DNA of 44,637 nucleotides, taken from positions 1 through 44,637 of the forward strand of contig JAVZSA010000007.1 in NCBI GenBank assembly GCA_038880255.1. The letters are read 5' to 3'. This DNA comes from ARK-15 sp038880255 (GTDB lineage Archaea > Thermoplasmatota > Thermoplasmata > Thermoplasmatales > ARK-15). The position numbers and the translations under genes were made by a program. Below, in pieces: positions 15,603 through 23,552 of this stretch (within the stretch, counting starts at the first letter, position 1; each line of letters begins with the position of its first letter). The notes below the pieces were generated by a model. That model saw only the letters and a program-made list of their open reading frames with translations. It was not told where the DNA came from and made no database searches.

Positions 15603-17909
15603 ATGGATAAAGTAATGAAAAGGGACGGAACATTGGTACCCTTTGATAGGAAAAAAATTACAATTGCTATTTACAAGGCAATGAAAGCAACAGGTATTGA
15701 AAATTATTCAGAAGCAGATAGACTTTCGCAAATTGTAGTTAAAAAGTTGGAAGAAACAAATGTAGAAATACCTAAGGTGGAGGAAATTCAAGATGTTGTA
15801 GAAGAAGTATTGATGTTGGAAGGTTACACAAATGTAGCAAAGGCATATATATTATATAGAGAAAGAAGAAAACTCATTAGGGAAATTAAAAGGGCATATG
15901 GTGTAAAGGATGATTTAAAATTATCACTTAACGCAATAAAGGTTCTTGAGGCTAGATATTTGCTAAAAAATGAAAGAGGGGATGTGATTGAAACACCAGG
16001 TCAAATGTTTGAACGTGTTGCAAAATATATTGCCCTTGTGGACATATTGTACAATGAGAAAATTTATGATATTAAAGGAGAACAGAAAAAATGGCCAATG
16101 GAAGATGTAAAAGAACACACTCTTACATATTGGGAATATGATATGATAAAAAGGGCATATTCAATTTTAAATGATGAGGGGAGAATGAAGGTCCCTTTTT
16201 CAGAACTTATTAAATTTTTAGGGGAAAATGAAAAGGAAATAGAGAGGACTTCCTTGATTTTTTATGATATGATGAGTAAGAGGTATTTTATACCTAATTC
16301 ACCAACATTAATGAATGCCAATACCGAAATAGGTCAACTTTCTGCATGTTTTGTAATTCCTGTTTATGATTCCATGGAGAAAATATTTGATTCAATAAAA
16401 CATGCTGCTTTAATACATAAGTCAGGAGGTGGAACTGGATTTTCATTTTCAAGATTGAGGCCAAAGGGGGACATTGTTGGTTCAACAAAGGGTGTAGCTT
16501 CTGGGCCACTTTCATTTATGAGAATATTTGATGTTTCAACAGACGTAGTAAAACAAGGAGGAAAAAGACGCGGTGCAAATATGGGCATATTACGTGTTGA
16601 TCATCCAGATATTATGGATTTCATTGCAAGTAAAGATTCTGAAAATAAAATATTAACAAATTTCAACATAAGTGTTGCAGTAACTGACGAATTTATGAAA
16701 GCTCTTGAAAATAATGGGACTTATGCACTTAGAAATCCAAGAAATGGAGAAGTGGTAAAGGAGGTGGAGGCAAGACGTATATGGGATCTAATAGTTTCAC
16801 ATGCTTGGACCACAGGTGATCCTGGGGTTATTTTCATAGATGAAATAAATAGGCACAATCCTACACCACAATTAGGGATAATTGAAAGTACAAACCCTTG
16901 TGGTGAACAACCTCTATTACCATACGAATCCTGTAATTTAGGATCAATAAACCTCTCACTTATGGTGGATGAGAACGGTAGTATAAATTGGGAAAGGTTG
17001 AAAAATGTTGTAAGGGAATCTGTACATTTTCTTGATAATGTTATTGATGCTAATAAATTTCCCTTGCCAGAAATACAGGAAATGACGAGAAAAACAAGGA
17101 AAATTGGTCTTGGGGTAATGGGATTTGCAGAAATGCTTATAAAAATGGGGATACCATATAATTCAGAGGAAGCGTTAAATGTGGCAGAAAAAGTAATGAA
17201 ATTTATTAATGATGAAAGTCATAGAATGAGCGAAGAACTTGCTGAAAAGAGGGGAACTTTTCCTGCCTGGGAGGGTTCAGTGTGGGAGAAAAAGGGGATA
17301 AAAATAAGAAATGCCACTACTACTACCATAGCACCTACAGGCACAATTTCCATAATTGCAGATACAAGTTCTTCCATAGAACCACTTTTTGCACTTTCAT
17401 TTATAAGAAATGTTCTTGACGGTGCACAATTACTTGAAGTAAACCCATTGTTTGAAGAATATGCTAAAAAGCACGGATTTTACAGTGAAGATATAATGCG
17501 TGAAATTGCAAAAACTGGATCTATACAGCATCTGGAATTACCAGAAGAGGCAAAGAGAATTTTTGTTACTGCATCCGATATAGATCCAGAATGGCATGTA
17601 AAAATGCAGGCCGCATTCCAGAAGTATACAGATAATGCGGTAAGCAAAACAATAAACATGAGAAATGATGCTTCAATTAGTGATGTTGAAAATGCATACA
17701 TGCTTGCCTATAGATTAAAATGTAAAGGAATTACAGTTTATAGAGATGGTAGTAAGAGTGTTCAGGTTTTGACAAAGGGCACTGAGAAAAAAGAGAAGAA
17801 AGAGGAAAAGAAGATAGAGATGGAATTTAAGGTAAAGGATGACGGTCTGATACACGTTGAGAGTACTTATGATTCTGCATGTCCCACAGGTAAATGTGAA
17901 TTATCATGA
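15603..17909 (+). CDS. nrdJ: Adenosylcobalamin-dependent (class II) ribonucleoside-diphosphate reductase
   Basis: Reduces ribonucleotides to deoxyribonucleotides with a B12-derived radical. 768 residues. An N-terminal ATP-cone is at about 1-90 (MKRDGTLVPFDRKKITIAI), the allosteric dATP/ATP site. Catalytic features are Cys249 in QLSACFV and Cys444 in ESCNLGSINL (redox pair), and Asn431, Cys433 and Glu435 in NPCGEQ (radical site). TTTTIAPTGTISIIADTSSS is the substrate phosphate-binding segment. The C-terminal CPTGKCELS holds the two Cys expected for reduction by thioredoxin/glutaredoxin. AGGAGGG ends 8 bases upstream as a strong ribosome binding site. The 3' end overlaps the HTH_10 regulator gene by 4 bases. 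The upstream gap is too short for a cobalamin riboswitch. Confidence 0.96.
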   Translation: MDKVMKRDGTLVPFDRKKITIAIYKAMKATGIENYSEADRLSQIVVKKLEETNVEIPKVEEIQDVVEEVLMLEGYTNVAKAYILYRERRKLIREIKRAYGVKDDLKLSLNAIKVLEARYLLKNERGDVIETPGQMFERVAKYIALVDILYNEKIYDIKGEQKKWPMEDVKEHTLTYWEYDMIKRAYSILNDEGRMKVPFSELIKFLGENEKEIERTSLIFYDMMSKRYFIPNSPTLMNANTEIGQLSACFVIPVYDSMEKIFDSIKHAALIHKSGGGTGFSFSRLRPKGDIVGSTKGVASGPLSFMRIFDVSTDVVKQGGKRRGANMGILRVDHPDIMDFIASKDSENKILTNFNISVAVTDEFMKALENNGTYALRNPRNGEVVKEVEARRIWDLIVSHAWTTGDPGVIFIDEINRHNPTPQLGIIESTNPCGEQPLLPYESCNLGSINLSLMVDENGSINWERLKNVVRESVHFLDNVIDANKFPLPEIQEMTRKTRKIGLGVMGFAEMLIKMGIPYNSEEALNVAEKVMKFINDESHRMSEELAEKRGTFPAWEGSVWEKKGIKIRNATTTTIAPTGTISIIADTSSSIEPLFALSFIRNVLDGAQLLEVNPLFEEYAKKHGFYSEDIMREIAKTGSIQHLELPEEAKRIFVTASDIDPEWHVKMQAAFQKYTDNAVSKTINMRNDASISDVENAYMLAYRLKCKGITVYRDGSKSVQVLTKGTEKKEKKEEKKIEMEFKVKDDGLIHVESTYDSACPTGKCELS

Positions 17910-18565
17910 AATCAATACAGATGTACTTGGATTTACCAAAACTTGGAATGGTTAATGAGCATTTTTATCTTCACAATAAGAAACTACTGGTAACAAAGAT
18001 AATAAACTATGATGGTGAACATATTTCCTACATTGCAGAACTGAGCAGATCCGATTTTGTTGATGAAAAGACAATTATGACAAAGAAAAGGGAAATTATT
18101 CAAAGATATTCCCTTGAAACATTTGAAATACTTTCAATTGACAGGAAAAACAGTAGTTATAAAGTCTTGATTGTACAAAAACTTCCAAAAAACTTTTTAT
18201 ATATTTATAAAAAATTAAATTATAAAGCTTTCATTTTGCCACCCATACTTGTTTCAAAAGAAAACATTATGGTGACCTTAATAATAAAGGATAATGAAAT
18301 GGAAAAACTTTTAAAAATGCTGGATGAAATAGGTATTGACTACAAAATAATTAAAAAAACTGAGATACCTAGAGAAAAAGGATTAACTGTAAGGCAATGG
18401 GAAATAGCGATGACAGCAATAAGATTGGGCTATTATTCAATACCAAAGGGGGCAAAGTTAAAAGATATAGCAAAAAAGTTCGGAATTTCTGTACCCGCAG
18501 TTCAAAGGATTTTAAGGAGTGTTGAAATAAAGGCAATTGACGATTTCTTTTTACCATTTATTTAG
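17906..18565 (+). CDS. HTH_10 (bacterio-opsin activator-like) transcriptional regulator
   Basis: 219 residues. The C-terminal about 55 residues hold the HTH_10 domain: LTVRQWEIAMTAIRLGYYSI followed by PKGAKLKDIAKKFGISVPAV, a layout (tR-Q-x-x-x-x-x-A-...-GYY-x-x-P) typical of archaeal BAT-family regulators. The N-terminal about 150 residues are a mixed alpha/beta sensor-like region with no recognised ligand motif. The ATG overlaps the nrdJ stop (ATGA), so translation is coupled to the ribonucleotide reductase. Regulation of nrdJ or of a B12/redox response is a reasonable inference but not shown. Confidence 0.82.
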   Translation: MKSIQMYLDLPKLGMVNEHFYLHNKKLLVTKIINYDGEHISYIAELSRSDFVDEKTIMTKKREIIQRYSLETFEILSIDRKNSSYKVLIVQKLPKNFLYIYKKLNYKAFILPPILVSKENIMVTLIIKDNEMEKLLKMLDEIGIDYKIIKKTEIPREKGLTVRQWEIAMTAIRLGYYSIPKGAKLKDIAKKFGISVPAVQRILRSVEIKAIDDFFLPFI

Positions 18566-18600
18566 AAATATTTTTCTTTTAATTGCGATTATGAATAATA

Positions 18601-19683
18601 ATGATCAATTTAAATGATGCTGAAATATTACTTAAAAATGATCCATTAAAAAAATTGTATATTGAAATAACAAGTGGCTGCAATTTATCCTGTAAAATGT
18701 GTTACAGAAATTATTGGTGGGACAAGCCAGGTAATATGGATGAGGGGGTATTTTATAAGATACTTAAAGATGCAGAGAATATTGTTTCTTTAAAAGACAT
18801 ACATTTTGGTGGAATTGGTGAACCATTGATACACAATTCATTTTTAAAATTTTTATATTCAATACCAAATAAGTATGATGTGGAAATTTCTACTAACGGA
18901 ACTCTTCTAAGTGAAAAAATGTCTAGAAAGATTGTTGAGAGGCAAGTGACAAAAATTATATTTTCAATAGATTCACCTGAGGAACAGGGATTTAAGGAAA
19001 TTAGAGGTATTTCAAGTAACATAATTTATAGGAATATAACTAAATTAAATGAGATAAAAAAAGAATTTAGAAGTGATAGACCAGAATTGGAAATTGAATT
19101 TGTTGCAATGAAATCAAATATAAAGACTTTACCTGAGATAGTTGATGTAGCAGATTCTCTCGGTGTTTCAAAGATTCTCGTAACACAACTTTTACCAATG
19201 GATGAGAAACAAAATGACGAAATAATATATGAAAATGAAGAATATGCAAAGTATTTTGATGAATTTATGAGACGTGCAATGTCAAAAAGGATTATGGCCA
19301 CAATACCTGCCTATTCATTGAAAACTGAAAGAATTTGTGATTTTATGGAAAGAAATAGTACAGTTATAGCATGGGATGGTGAGGTGATCCCCTGTTATAG
19401 ATTTCTCCATGAATATCCAGAGTTTATATTTAAAAGGAAGAAGATTGTTAAAAGATTTTCTTTTGGAAATATAAAGGAAAAAAGTCTGATGGAAGTATGG
19501 GAATCCATTGAATATAGAAAATTTAGATGGATCGTAAAATCATCACTTTATCCATCATGCATAGATTGTGTATTTTCAAGAAATGGTTGTCATTTTGTAG
19601 TGGATACAACAATAGACTGTGAAGGAAACTCCCCTTCCTGTGGTGATTGCCTTTGGTCAAGAAGACTTATACTTTGCCCATAA
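18601..19683 (+). CDS. Radical SAM/SPASM protein, tungsten-cofactor-oxidoreductase maturase-like
   Basis: 360 residues. The radical SAM cluster motif is CNLSCKMC (Cys27, Cys31, Cys34). FGGIGEPL is the GGE-type SAM-binding motif and EISTNGTLL the next strand. The C-terminal SPASM-like region carries WDGEVIPCYRF, then CIDCVFSRNGC and a closing run CEGNSPSCGDCLWSRRLILC. That closing Cys-rich motif resembles, from memory, the maturases associated with tungsten-pterin aldehyde oxidoreductases. No such oxidoreductase is present in this window. The gene starts 35 bases after the HTH_10 stop with no clear ribosome binding site. Confidence 0.82.
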   Translation: MINLNDAEILLKNDPLKKLYIEITSGCNLSCKMCYRNYWWDKPGNMDEGVFYKILKDAENIVSLKDIHFGGIGEPLIHNSFLKFLYSIPNKYDVEISTNGTLLSEKMSRKIVERQVTKIIFSIDSPEEQGFKEIRGISSNIIYRNITKLNEIKKEFRSDRPELEIEFVAMKSNIKTLPEIVDVADSLGVSKILVTQLLPMDEKQNDEIIYENEEYAKYFDEFMRRAMSKRIMATIPAYSLKTERICDFMERNSTVIAWDGEVIPCYRFLHEYPEFIFKRKKIVKRFSFGNIKEKSLMEVWESIEYRKFRWIVKSSLYPSCIDCVFSRNGCHFVVDTTIDCEGNSPSCGDCLWSRRLILCP

Positions 19684-19718
19684 ATAATTTTAAGTATTAA
19701 TAATAAATTTTAATATTA

Positions 19719-20231
19719 ATGACAAGCATTATAAAAAATCTTGTTACAGATACATTTAAAAATTCACCATCACAGCTAATGGTGGTTAAAAAAATGTTAT
19801 TTTACGGCCTTTCTGTAAAGGAAGGAAGAATTTTTTGTAATGATGTGGAAATAAATAATAAATCATTGGCAAAAGCATGCGGTGTTGATCAAAGAGTGGT
19901 AAAATCTGTAATAAAAACAATTTCATCTGATGAAGAACTTTCAAAAATATTTTCGAGTCTTGAATCTTCTATTAATTTAAAAGAAGTGGCTAACAAAATT
20001 GGATTTGGCGTTTTAGAAATTTCAGCATTTGATCCAAAGGAACCAGGGATTATAGCTGCTGTTAGCACAATTATTGCACAACATGGAATAAATATTAGGC
20101 AGGCTATTGTGGAGGACCCAGAGTTTATTGAAGAGCCCAGACTTTATATAATTACTGAAGAAATTATCCCTGGGGAAATTATACCAAAAATAAAAAATTT
20201 AAAAAATATTAAAAGCATAAAAATATTATGA
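19719..20231 (+). CDS. Putative amino-acid-metabolism regulator with N-terminal HTH and C-terminal ACT domain
   Basis: 170 residues. The N-terminal half has an HTH-like region (SLAKACGVDQRVVKSVIKTI, about 51-70). The C-terminal half is an ACT domain: FGVLEISAFDPKEPGIIAAV, ISTII-type helix, GINIRQAIVEDPEF and RLYIITEEIIPG, the beta-alpha-beta pattern that binds amino acids. Archaeal proteins of this shape are annotated as regulators of amino acid metabolism. It converges on trpB2 with a 6-base 3' overlap, making tryptophan/serine metabolism the obvious candidate target, and the paired palindromes at the trpB2 promoter a candidate binding site (inference). Confidence 0.72.
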   Translation: MTSIIKNLVTDTFKNSPSQLMVVKKMLFYGLSVKEGRIFCNDVEINNKSLAKACGVDQRVVKSVIKTISSDEELSKIFSSLESSINLKEVANKIGFGVLEISAFDPKEPGIIAAVSTIIAQHGINIRQAIVEDPEFIEEPRLYIITEEIIPGEIIPKIKNLKNIKSIKIL

Positions 20232-21509
20232 TGGAATGTGTGGTAATTCATCATTGTACATTATGGCATAAGATCCTAAATCAAGAAGACCATGACCTGA
20301 AAAACTCATAAGAATTCTTTTCTTTCCATCTTTTTTTGCTTCTTCTGCAATCTCCTTTATTATTGGAAATGCATGAGATGTTTCTGGAGCTGGAATGTAA
20401 CCTTCAGTCCTACTATAAAGCTCTGCATATTTGAAAATTGTTTCTTGGTCATAGTCCCTTGCCTGTACTATACCATTTTTCATCAAAAGGCTGAGTGTGG
20501 GAGCTACACCATGATATCTAAGACCCCCAGAATAAATTGGTGGTGGAATAAAATCATAACCTATTGTATACATTTTAAGTTGAGGGAGAATTTTCCCAGT
20601 ATCTGGAAAATCATATTTGTATTCACCTTTTGTCATTTTCGGTACCTCAAGTGAACCAGCTGCAATGAATTTTAAATTTTTATAATCTTTATAAAATGGA
20701 AATGCTAGTCCAGAATAGTTCGAGCCACCACCAACTACACCTATAATATAATCGGGCTCTATTCCATTTTCCTCAAGTTGCTTCTTTGCCTCAAGACCTG
20801 CTATTGTTTTATAAAGAAGATCTGCATTTACAACACTCCCAACATTATATCTTCCATTATTTTCTAAAGCATATTCAACAGCTTCACTTATTGCTATACC
20901 TAAACTTCCATTCCTCATATTTTCCTTTTTTAATAATTCTTTCCCTAATTTTGTAATTTCACTCGGGCTTGGATAGACTTCACTACCTAACATTTTCATC
21001 ATTGTTACTCTATAAGTTTTTTGTCTGTAAGATGCATTCACCATAAAGATTTTCGCTTTTATTCCATTCAAAGTTGATGCTAAGGCTACAGCAATCCCCC
21101 ATTGACCAGCTCCAGTTTCCGTTGTAACAAATGAAACATCTTCTTGCTTTGAATAATATGCTTGGGGAAGTGCACTATTTATTTTATGTGATCCAGAGAA
21201 TGTATAGCCTTCCATTTTCATATATATTTCAATATTAGAATTAAAAAGTTTTTCAAACCTTTTTGCCCTAATGATTGGCGTGGGTCGACCTACCTGAAAA
21301 TAAAGTTCACGCAATTCATCAGGCATATGTATTTTTCTTTGATCTGCAAACTCATGCTCAAGAACTTTTGCGGGTATTACCTTTTTCAATATTTCTATAG
21401 ATTTCCCATCAATGTCTTTAGGAGGTGGTAAAGGCTCTGGTAAATCTGGGAGTATGTTATACCAAAAGTCTGGCATATCGTCTTGCTTTAAATCTATTCT
21501 GTTTTTCAT
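20226..21509 (-). CDS. trpB2: Tryptophan synthase beta-like protein TrpB2
   Basis: PLP enzyme that joins indole with a serine derivative to make tryptophan. 427 residues, the longer TrpB2 form, with N-terminal LPEPLPPPKDIDG and GRPTPIIRAKRFEK. PLP lysine is Lys109 in SGSHKINSA; ETGAGQWG and the PLP-phosphate loop VVGGGSNYSG are intact. The closing part SFSGHGLLDLGSY is typical of TrpB2. TrpB2 proteins have been reported to prefer O-phosphoserine to serine and can work without TrpA; no trpA is present here. Start ATG 21509 lies about 22-30 bases from a TATA-like TTTAAATAC on the minus strand that is half of palindrome 21516-21539, so it is probably leaderless and operator-controlled. Divergent from the DUF1015 gene. 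Confidence 0.95.
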   Translation of the reverse strand: MKNRIDLKQDDMPDFWYNILPDLPEPLPPPKDIDGKSIEILKKVIPAKVLEHEFADQRKIHMPDELRELYFQVGRPTPIIRAKRFEKLFNSNIEIYMKMEGYTFSGSHKINSALPQAYYSKQEDVSFVTTETGAGQWGIAVALASTLNGIKAKIFMVNASYRQKTYRVTMMKMLGSEVYPSPSEITKLGKELLKKENMRNGSLGIAISEAVEYALENNGRYNVGSVVNADLLYKTIAGLEAKKQLEENGIEPDYIIGVVGGGSNYSGLAFPFYKDYKNLKFIAAGSLEVPKMTKGEYKYDFPDTGKILPQLKMYTIGYDFIPPPIYSGGLRYHGVAPTLSLLMKNGIVQARDYDQETIFKYAELYSRTEGYIPAPETSHAFPIIKEIAEEAKKDGKKRILMSFSGHGLLDLGSYAIMYNDELPHIPS

Positions 21510-21515
21510 AGTATC

Positions 21516-21539
21516 TTTAAATACAATTATGTATTTAAA
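21516..21539. promoter_or_regulatory. Perfect palindrome over the trpB2 TATA box (putative operator 1)
   Basis: TTTAAATACA-ATTA-TGTATTTAAA, a perfect 10-bp inverted repeat with a 4-base centre. Its right arm, read on the minus strand, is TTTAAATACA, a good box A 21-30 bases before the trpB2 start. A protein bound here would block TBP. Its centre is exactly 30 bp from that of the second palindrome. Confidence 0.72.
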
Positions 21540-21544
21540 ATTTC

Positions 21545-21570
21545 TTTAATGTAATTAATATTACATTAAA
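21545..21570. promoter_or_regulatory. Perfect palindrome upstream of the DUF1015-gene TATA box (putative operator 2)
   Basis: TTTAATGTAAT-TAAT-ATTACATTAAA, a perfect 11-bp inverted repeat with a 4-base centre. It abuts TTTAAATATT (21571-21580), the likely TATA box of the DUF1015 gene 18-27 bases before its ATG, so it covers the BRE position. Same architecture as operator 1 (long arms, 4-base AT centre) and three helical turns away, as expected for two dimers on one DNA face. Confidence 0.7.
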
Positions 21571-21597
21571 TTTAAATATTAAAATTTATTAAAGTAT

Positions 21598-22686
21598 ATG
21601 ATGACAAATATAACGGGTTTTAGGGGTGTTGGCTATTCATTCAACCCTCTTGATTCCTATTTATCGTTACCATTGGATGAAATGAATGAAAAAACTATAA
21701 AAGTTTGTTTGAAAAAAAATCCATATAATTTTTCAAGCATTCTAATGCCTGGTCAAAATATTAATCCATTAGATATTATAAACAAATTTATTTCAAATAA
21801 AATTTTTAAAATAGATGAACGGGATTCTATCTATTTTTATGAACAGGAATTTGAATATGGAAATAAAAGATATTTAAGGAAAGGTTATTTAGGGACAATT
21901 CTAATAGACACTAAAAAAATATTTCCCCATGAAAAAATATTCGAAGAATTAAAAATAAATAGACTGAATATGCTTTTAAAAACTGGATATGATTTAGAAC
22001 CAATTTTCCTTATATATAAAAATGATGGAAAAAAATGCTTCAGTGAAGAAAAGATAGATCTTATTTCATGGGGTAAGGATCCTATAGGTGTTTTGAATAG
22101 ACTTTATTCCACAGAAATGAAATATATTGAATGTGATAATATTAATTTTGTAATTGCAGATGGTCATCATAGATTTGAGGCTGCAAAGGAATTTTCAAAG
22201 ATTGAAAAAAGAGCAAGAAGAATAATGGCTGTTTTTATAGATCTTAATCAGGATTCTTTATTTATTTTACCATCCCATAAATTAGTTAAGAATATAAAAA
22301 TTAATATAAAAGATTTTGAAAATTATTTCGAAATTGAGCAAATTACAGGATTAAAAGAAAGTGATAAAAATCATATTGTAATGAATTTAAATGAAAAATT
22401 TTTCAAACTCAAGTTTAAAGAAAAATATCAATTCCCACTTATTACACTATTTGAAAAAATTATTATGAAAAAGATATTAAAAAGGGAAATTGACCTTGAA
22501 AATGTAAAGACATTTCATAATACAAAATTTGAAATTAATTCTAAAAATTCTGCAATATTTTATTTCCCTCCTCCATCACCAACTGAGGTCTATGAATTTT
22601 CATTAAAAGGTGGTATAATGCCTCAAAAATCTACATATTTTTTCCCAAAGATTTCATCAGGTATAAAAATTTATAAAAAATATTAA
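21598..22686 (+). CDS. DUF1015 family protein (ParB/SerK-like fold, putative serine kinase-type enzyme)
   Basis: 362 residues. The N-terminus ITGFRGVGYSFNP and the P-Y-D-like segments are DUF1015-like. The key family signature is ADGHHR at 187-192, followed by FEAAKEF. The same xDGHxR-type motif occurs in ParB-fold serine kinases (SerK/SbnI), from memory. In several bacteria DUF1015 genes lie beside serA/serC. The C-terminal half ends with the FYFPPPSPTEVYEFSLKGGI and MPQKSTYFFPK region, which is conserved in the family. Biochemistry is unproven; free-serine phosphorylation is inference. ATG 21598 (or ATG 21601) is leaderless behind TTTAAATATT. Divergent from trpB2 and sharing a control region with it. 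Confidence 0.8.
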   Translation: MMTNITGFRGVGYSFNPLDSYLSLPLDEMNEKTIKVCLKKNPYNFSSILMPGQNINPLDIINKFISNKIFKIDERDSIYFYEQEFEYGNKRYLRKGYLGTILIDTKKIFPHEKIFEELKINRLNMLLKTGYDLEPIFLIYKNDGKKCFSEEKIDLISWGKDPIGVLNRLYSTEMKYIECDNINFVIADGHHRFEAAKEFSKIEKRARRIMAVFIDLNQDSLFILPSHKLVKNIKINIKDFENYFEIEQITGLKESDKNHIVMNLNEKFFKLKFKEKYQFPLITLFEKIIMKKILKREIDLENVKTFHNTKFEINSKNSAIFYFPPPSPTEVYEFSLKGGIMPQKSTYFFPKISSGIKIYKKY

Positions 22687-22697
22687 AACTCCTATTA

Positions 22698-22803
22698 TGC
22701 CGGGGCCGGGGATCGAACCCGGGGCCTTCGGATTTCTCAAGTCCTTTTATTTAAAAAAGGGAACCCTATGAGTCCGACGCTCTACCAGCTGAGCCACCCC
22801 GGC
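22698..22803 (-). tRNA. tRNA-Met (CAT), elongator-type, with intron
   Basis: Cloverleaf on the minus strand: acceptor GCCGGGG/CCCCGGC (7 bp) with discriminator A, D-stem GCTC/GAGC with loop AGCTGGTA, anticodon stem TCGGA/TCCGA, loop CT-CAT-A plus A, and T-arm CCGGG-TTCGATC-CCCGG. The anticodon CAT is interrupted after position 37 by a 33-base intron. CCA is not encoded. A CAT anticodon could also be tRNA-Ile2 (agmatidine type), but an intron at 37/38 is common in archaeal elongator tRNA-Met. The 5' end is one base after the rps3ae stop codon, so the tRNA is probably processed from the rps3ae transcript. Confidence 0.93.
22734..22766 (-). other. tRNA-Met intron (33 nt, position 37/38) with bulge-helix-bulge
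   Basis: On the minus strand CTCA pairs with TGAG to form the 4-bp central helix. The 3-base bulges TAG and AAA hold the two cleavage sites, and the anticodon stem forms the outer helix. The intron body can fold through CCTTTT/AAAAGG. This is the canonical substrate of the archaeal splicing endonuclease. Confidence 0.85.
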
Positions 22804-22804
22804 A

Positions 22805-23425
22805 TCAGGAAGCCTGTAAAACTTGGCCTGGCATCTCAATAAGATTTGACTTTCTAACTTCAATTCTCTTTAAATTGTAAACGGGCTTCACATTTTTTTC
22901 AATGTCCTGTACAATTTTTTCTGAAAGCATATAGTTAACAAATTCATAAAAGTTCATTTTTGTTCCATTGTTTGTAACAGCTTCAACTATTTTCTTTCTT
23001 ATTGCACTCTTTAAGGAAGAATTTATTCTCTTATCCGCTATTGTTGTTATTTTTACTCTGATTGTAAAACCATCCACTGTGGTTAATGGAAATATTGCAT
23101 CAATCCTAGATCTCCTTCTCCTTACCAATCTTCTTATATAATCCTGAGTAACATCATGACCTATGAATTGCGTAAATGCTTGGTTACCATCTACCTTATT
23201 TATTTTAAAGTAAAGTTTTACATATTCTTTTTTAATATCTCCATTTATGTTGTAGAGTGTTGTTTCTGCCACACGACCCATTAATTTTTCTGGGGTTTCT
23301 GCTGGAGTCTCTGCTATCTCCTTAAAACCAAAAGATTCTGGAGTTAGTATTTTGTACCAACTTTTCGCCTTCCATTTATCCTTAATTTTTCTTGCAGCTG
23401 TTCTTTCAGCGGTTTTTTGGGACAT
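22805..23425 (-). CDS. rps3ae: 30S ribosomal protein S3Ae (eS1)
   Basis: Archaeal/eukaryotic-specific small-subunit protein, 206 residues. The basic N-terminus ARKIKDKWKAKSWYKILTPE, then GRVAETTLYNINGD, GHDVTQDYIRRLVRRRRSRI and TTVDGFTIRVKITTIADKRI are the family's conserved blocks. The ATG follows a weak GGTG and a TATA-like ATAAAT region. The stop TGA is followed by one base and then the 5' end of tRNA-Met, so rps3ae and the tRNA appear to be one transcription unit. Confidence 0.96.
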   Translation of the reverse strand: MSQKTAERTAARKIKDKWKAKSWYKILTPESFGFKEIAETPAETPEKLMGRVAETTLYNINGDIKKEYVKLYFKINKVDGNQAFTQFIGHDVTQDYIRRLVRRRRSRIDAIFPLTTVDGFTIRVKITTIADKRINSSLKSAIRKKIVEAVTNNGTKMNFYEFVNYMLSEKIVQDIEKNVKPVYNLKRIEVRKSNLIEMPGQVLQAS

Positions 23426-23552
23426 ATTTATACACCAATCGTGTGAAATTCCATATCAATAGATGTTATTTAAATTTTTTTAATAAACTATTTTTAGTTA
23501 AAAATTAATTCTAATTAATAAATTTTAAATAAGCGCATTAGAATTTACTTGT

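Noticed and set aside
22698..22803. tRNA-Ile2 (CAT with agmatidine) instead of tRNA-Met
   Set aside because: Cannot be fully excluded from sequence. Elongator tRNA-Met is favoured because an intron at 37/38 is common for it in archaea.
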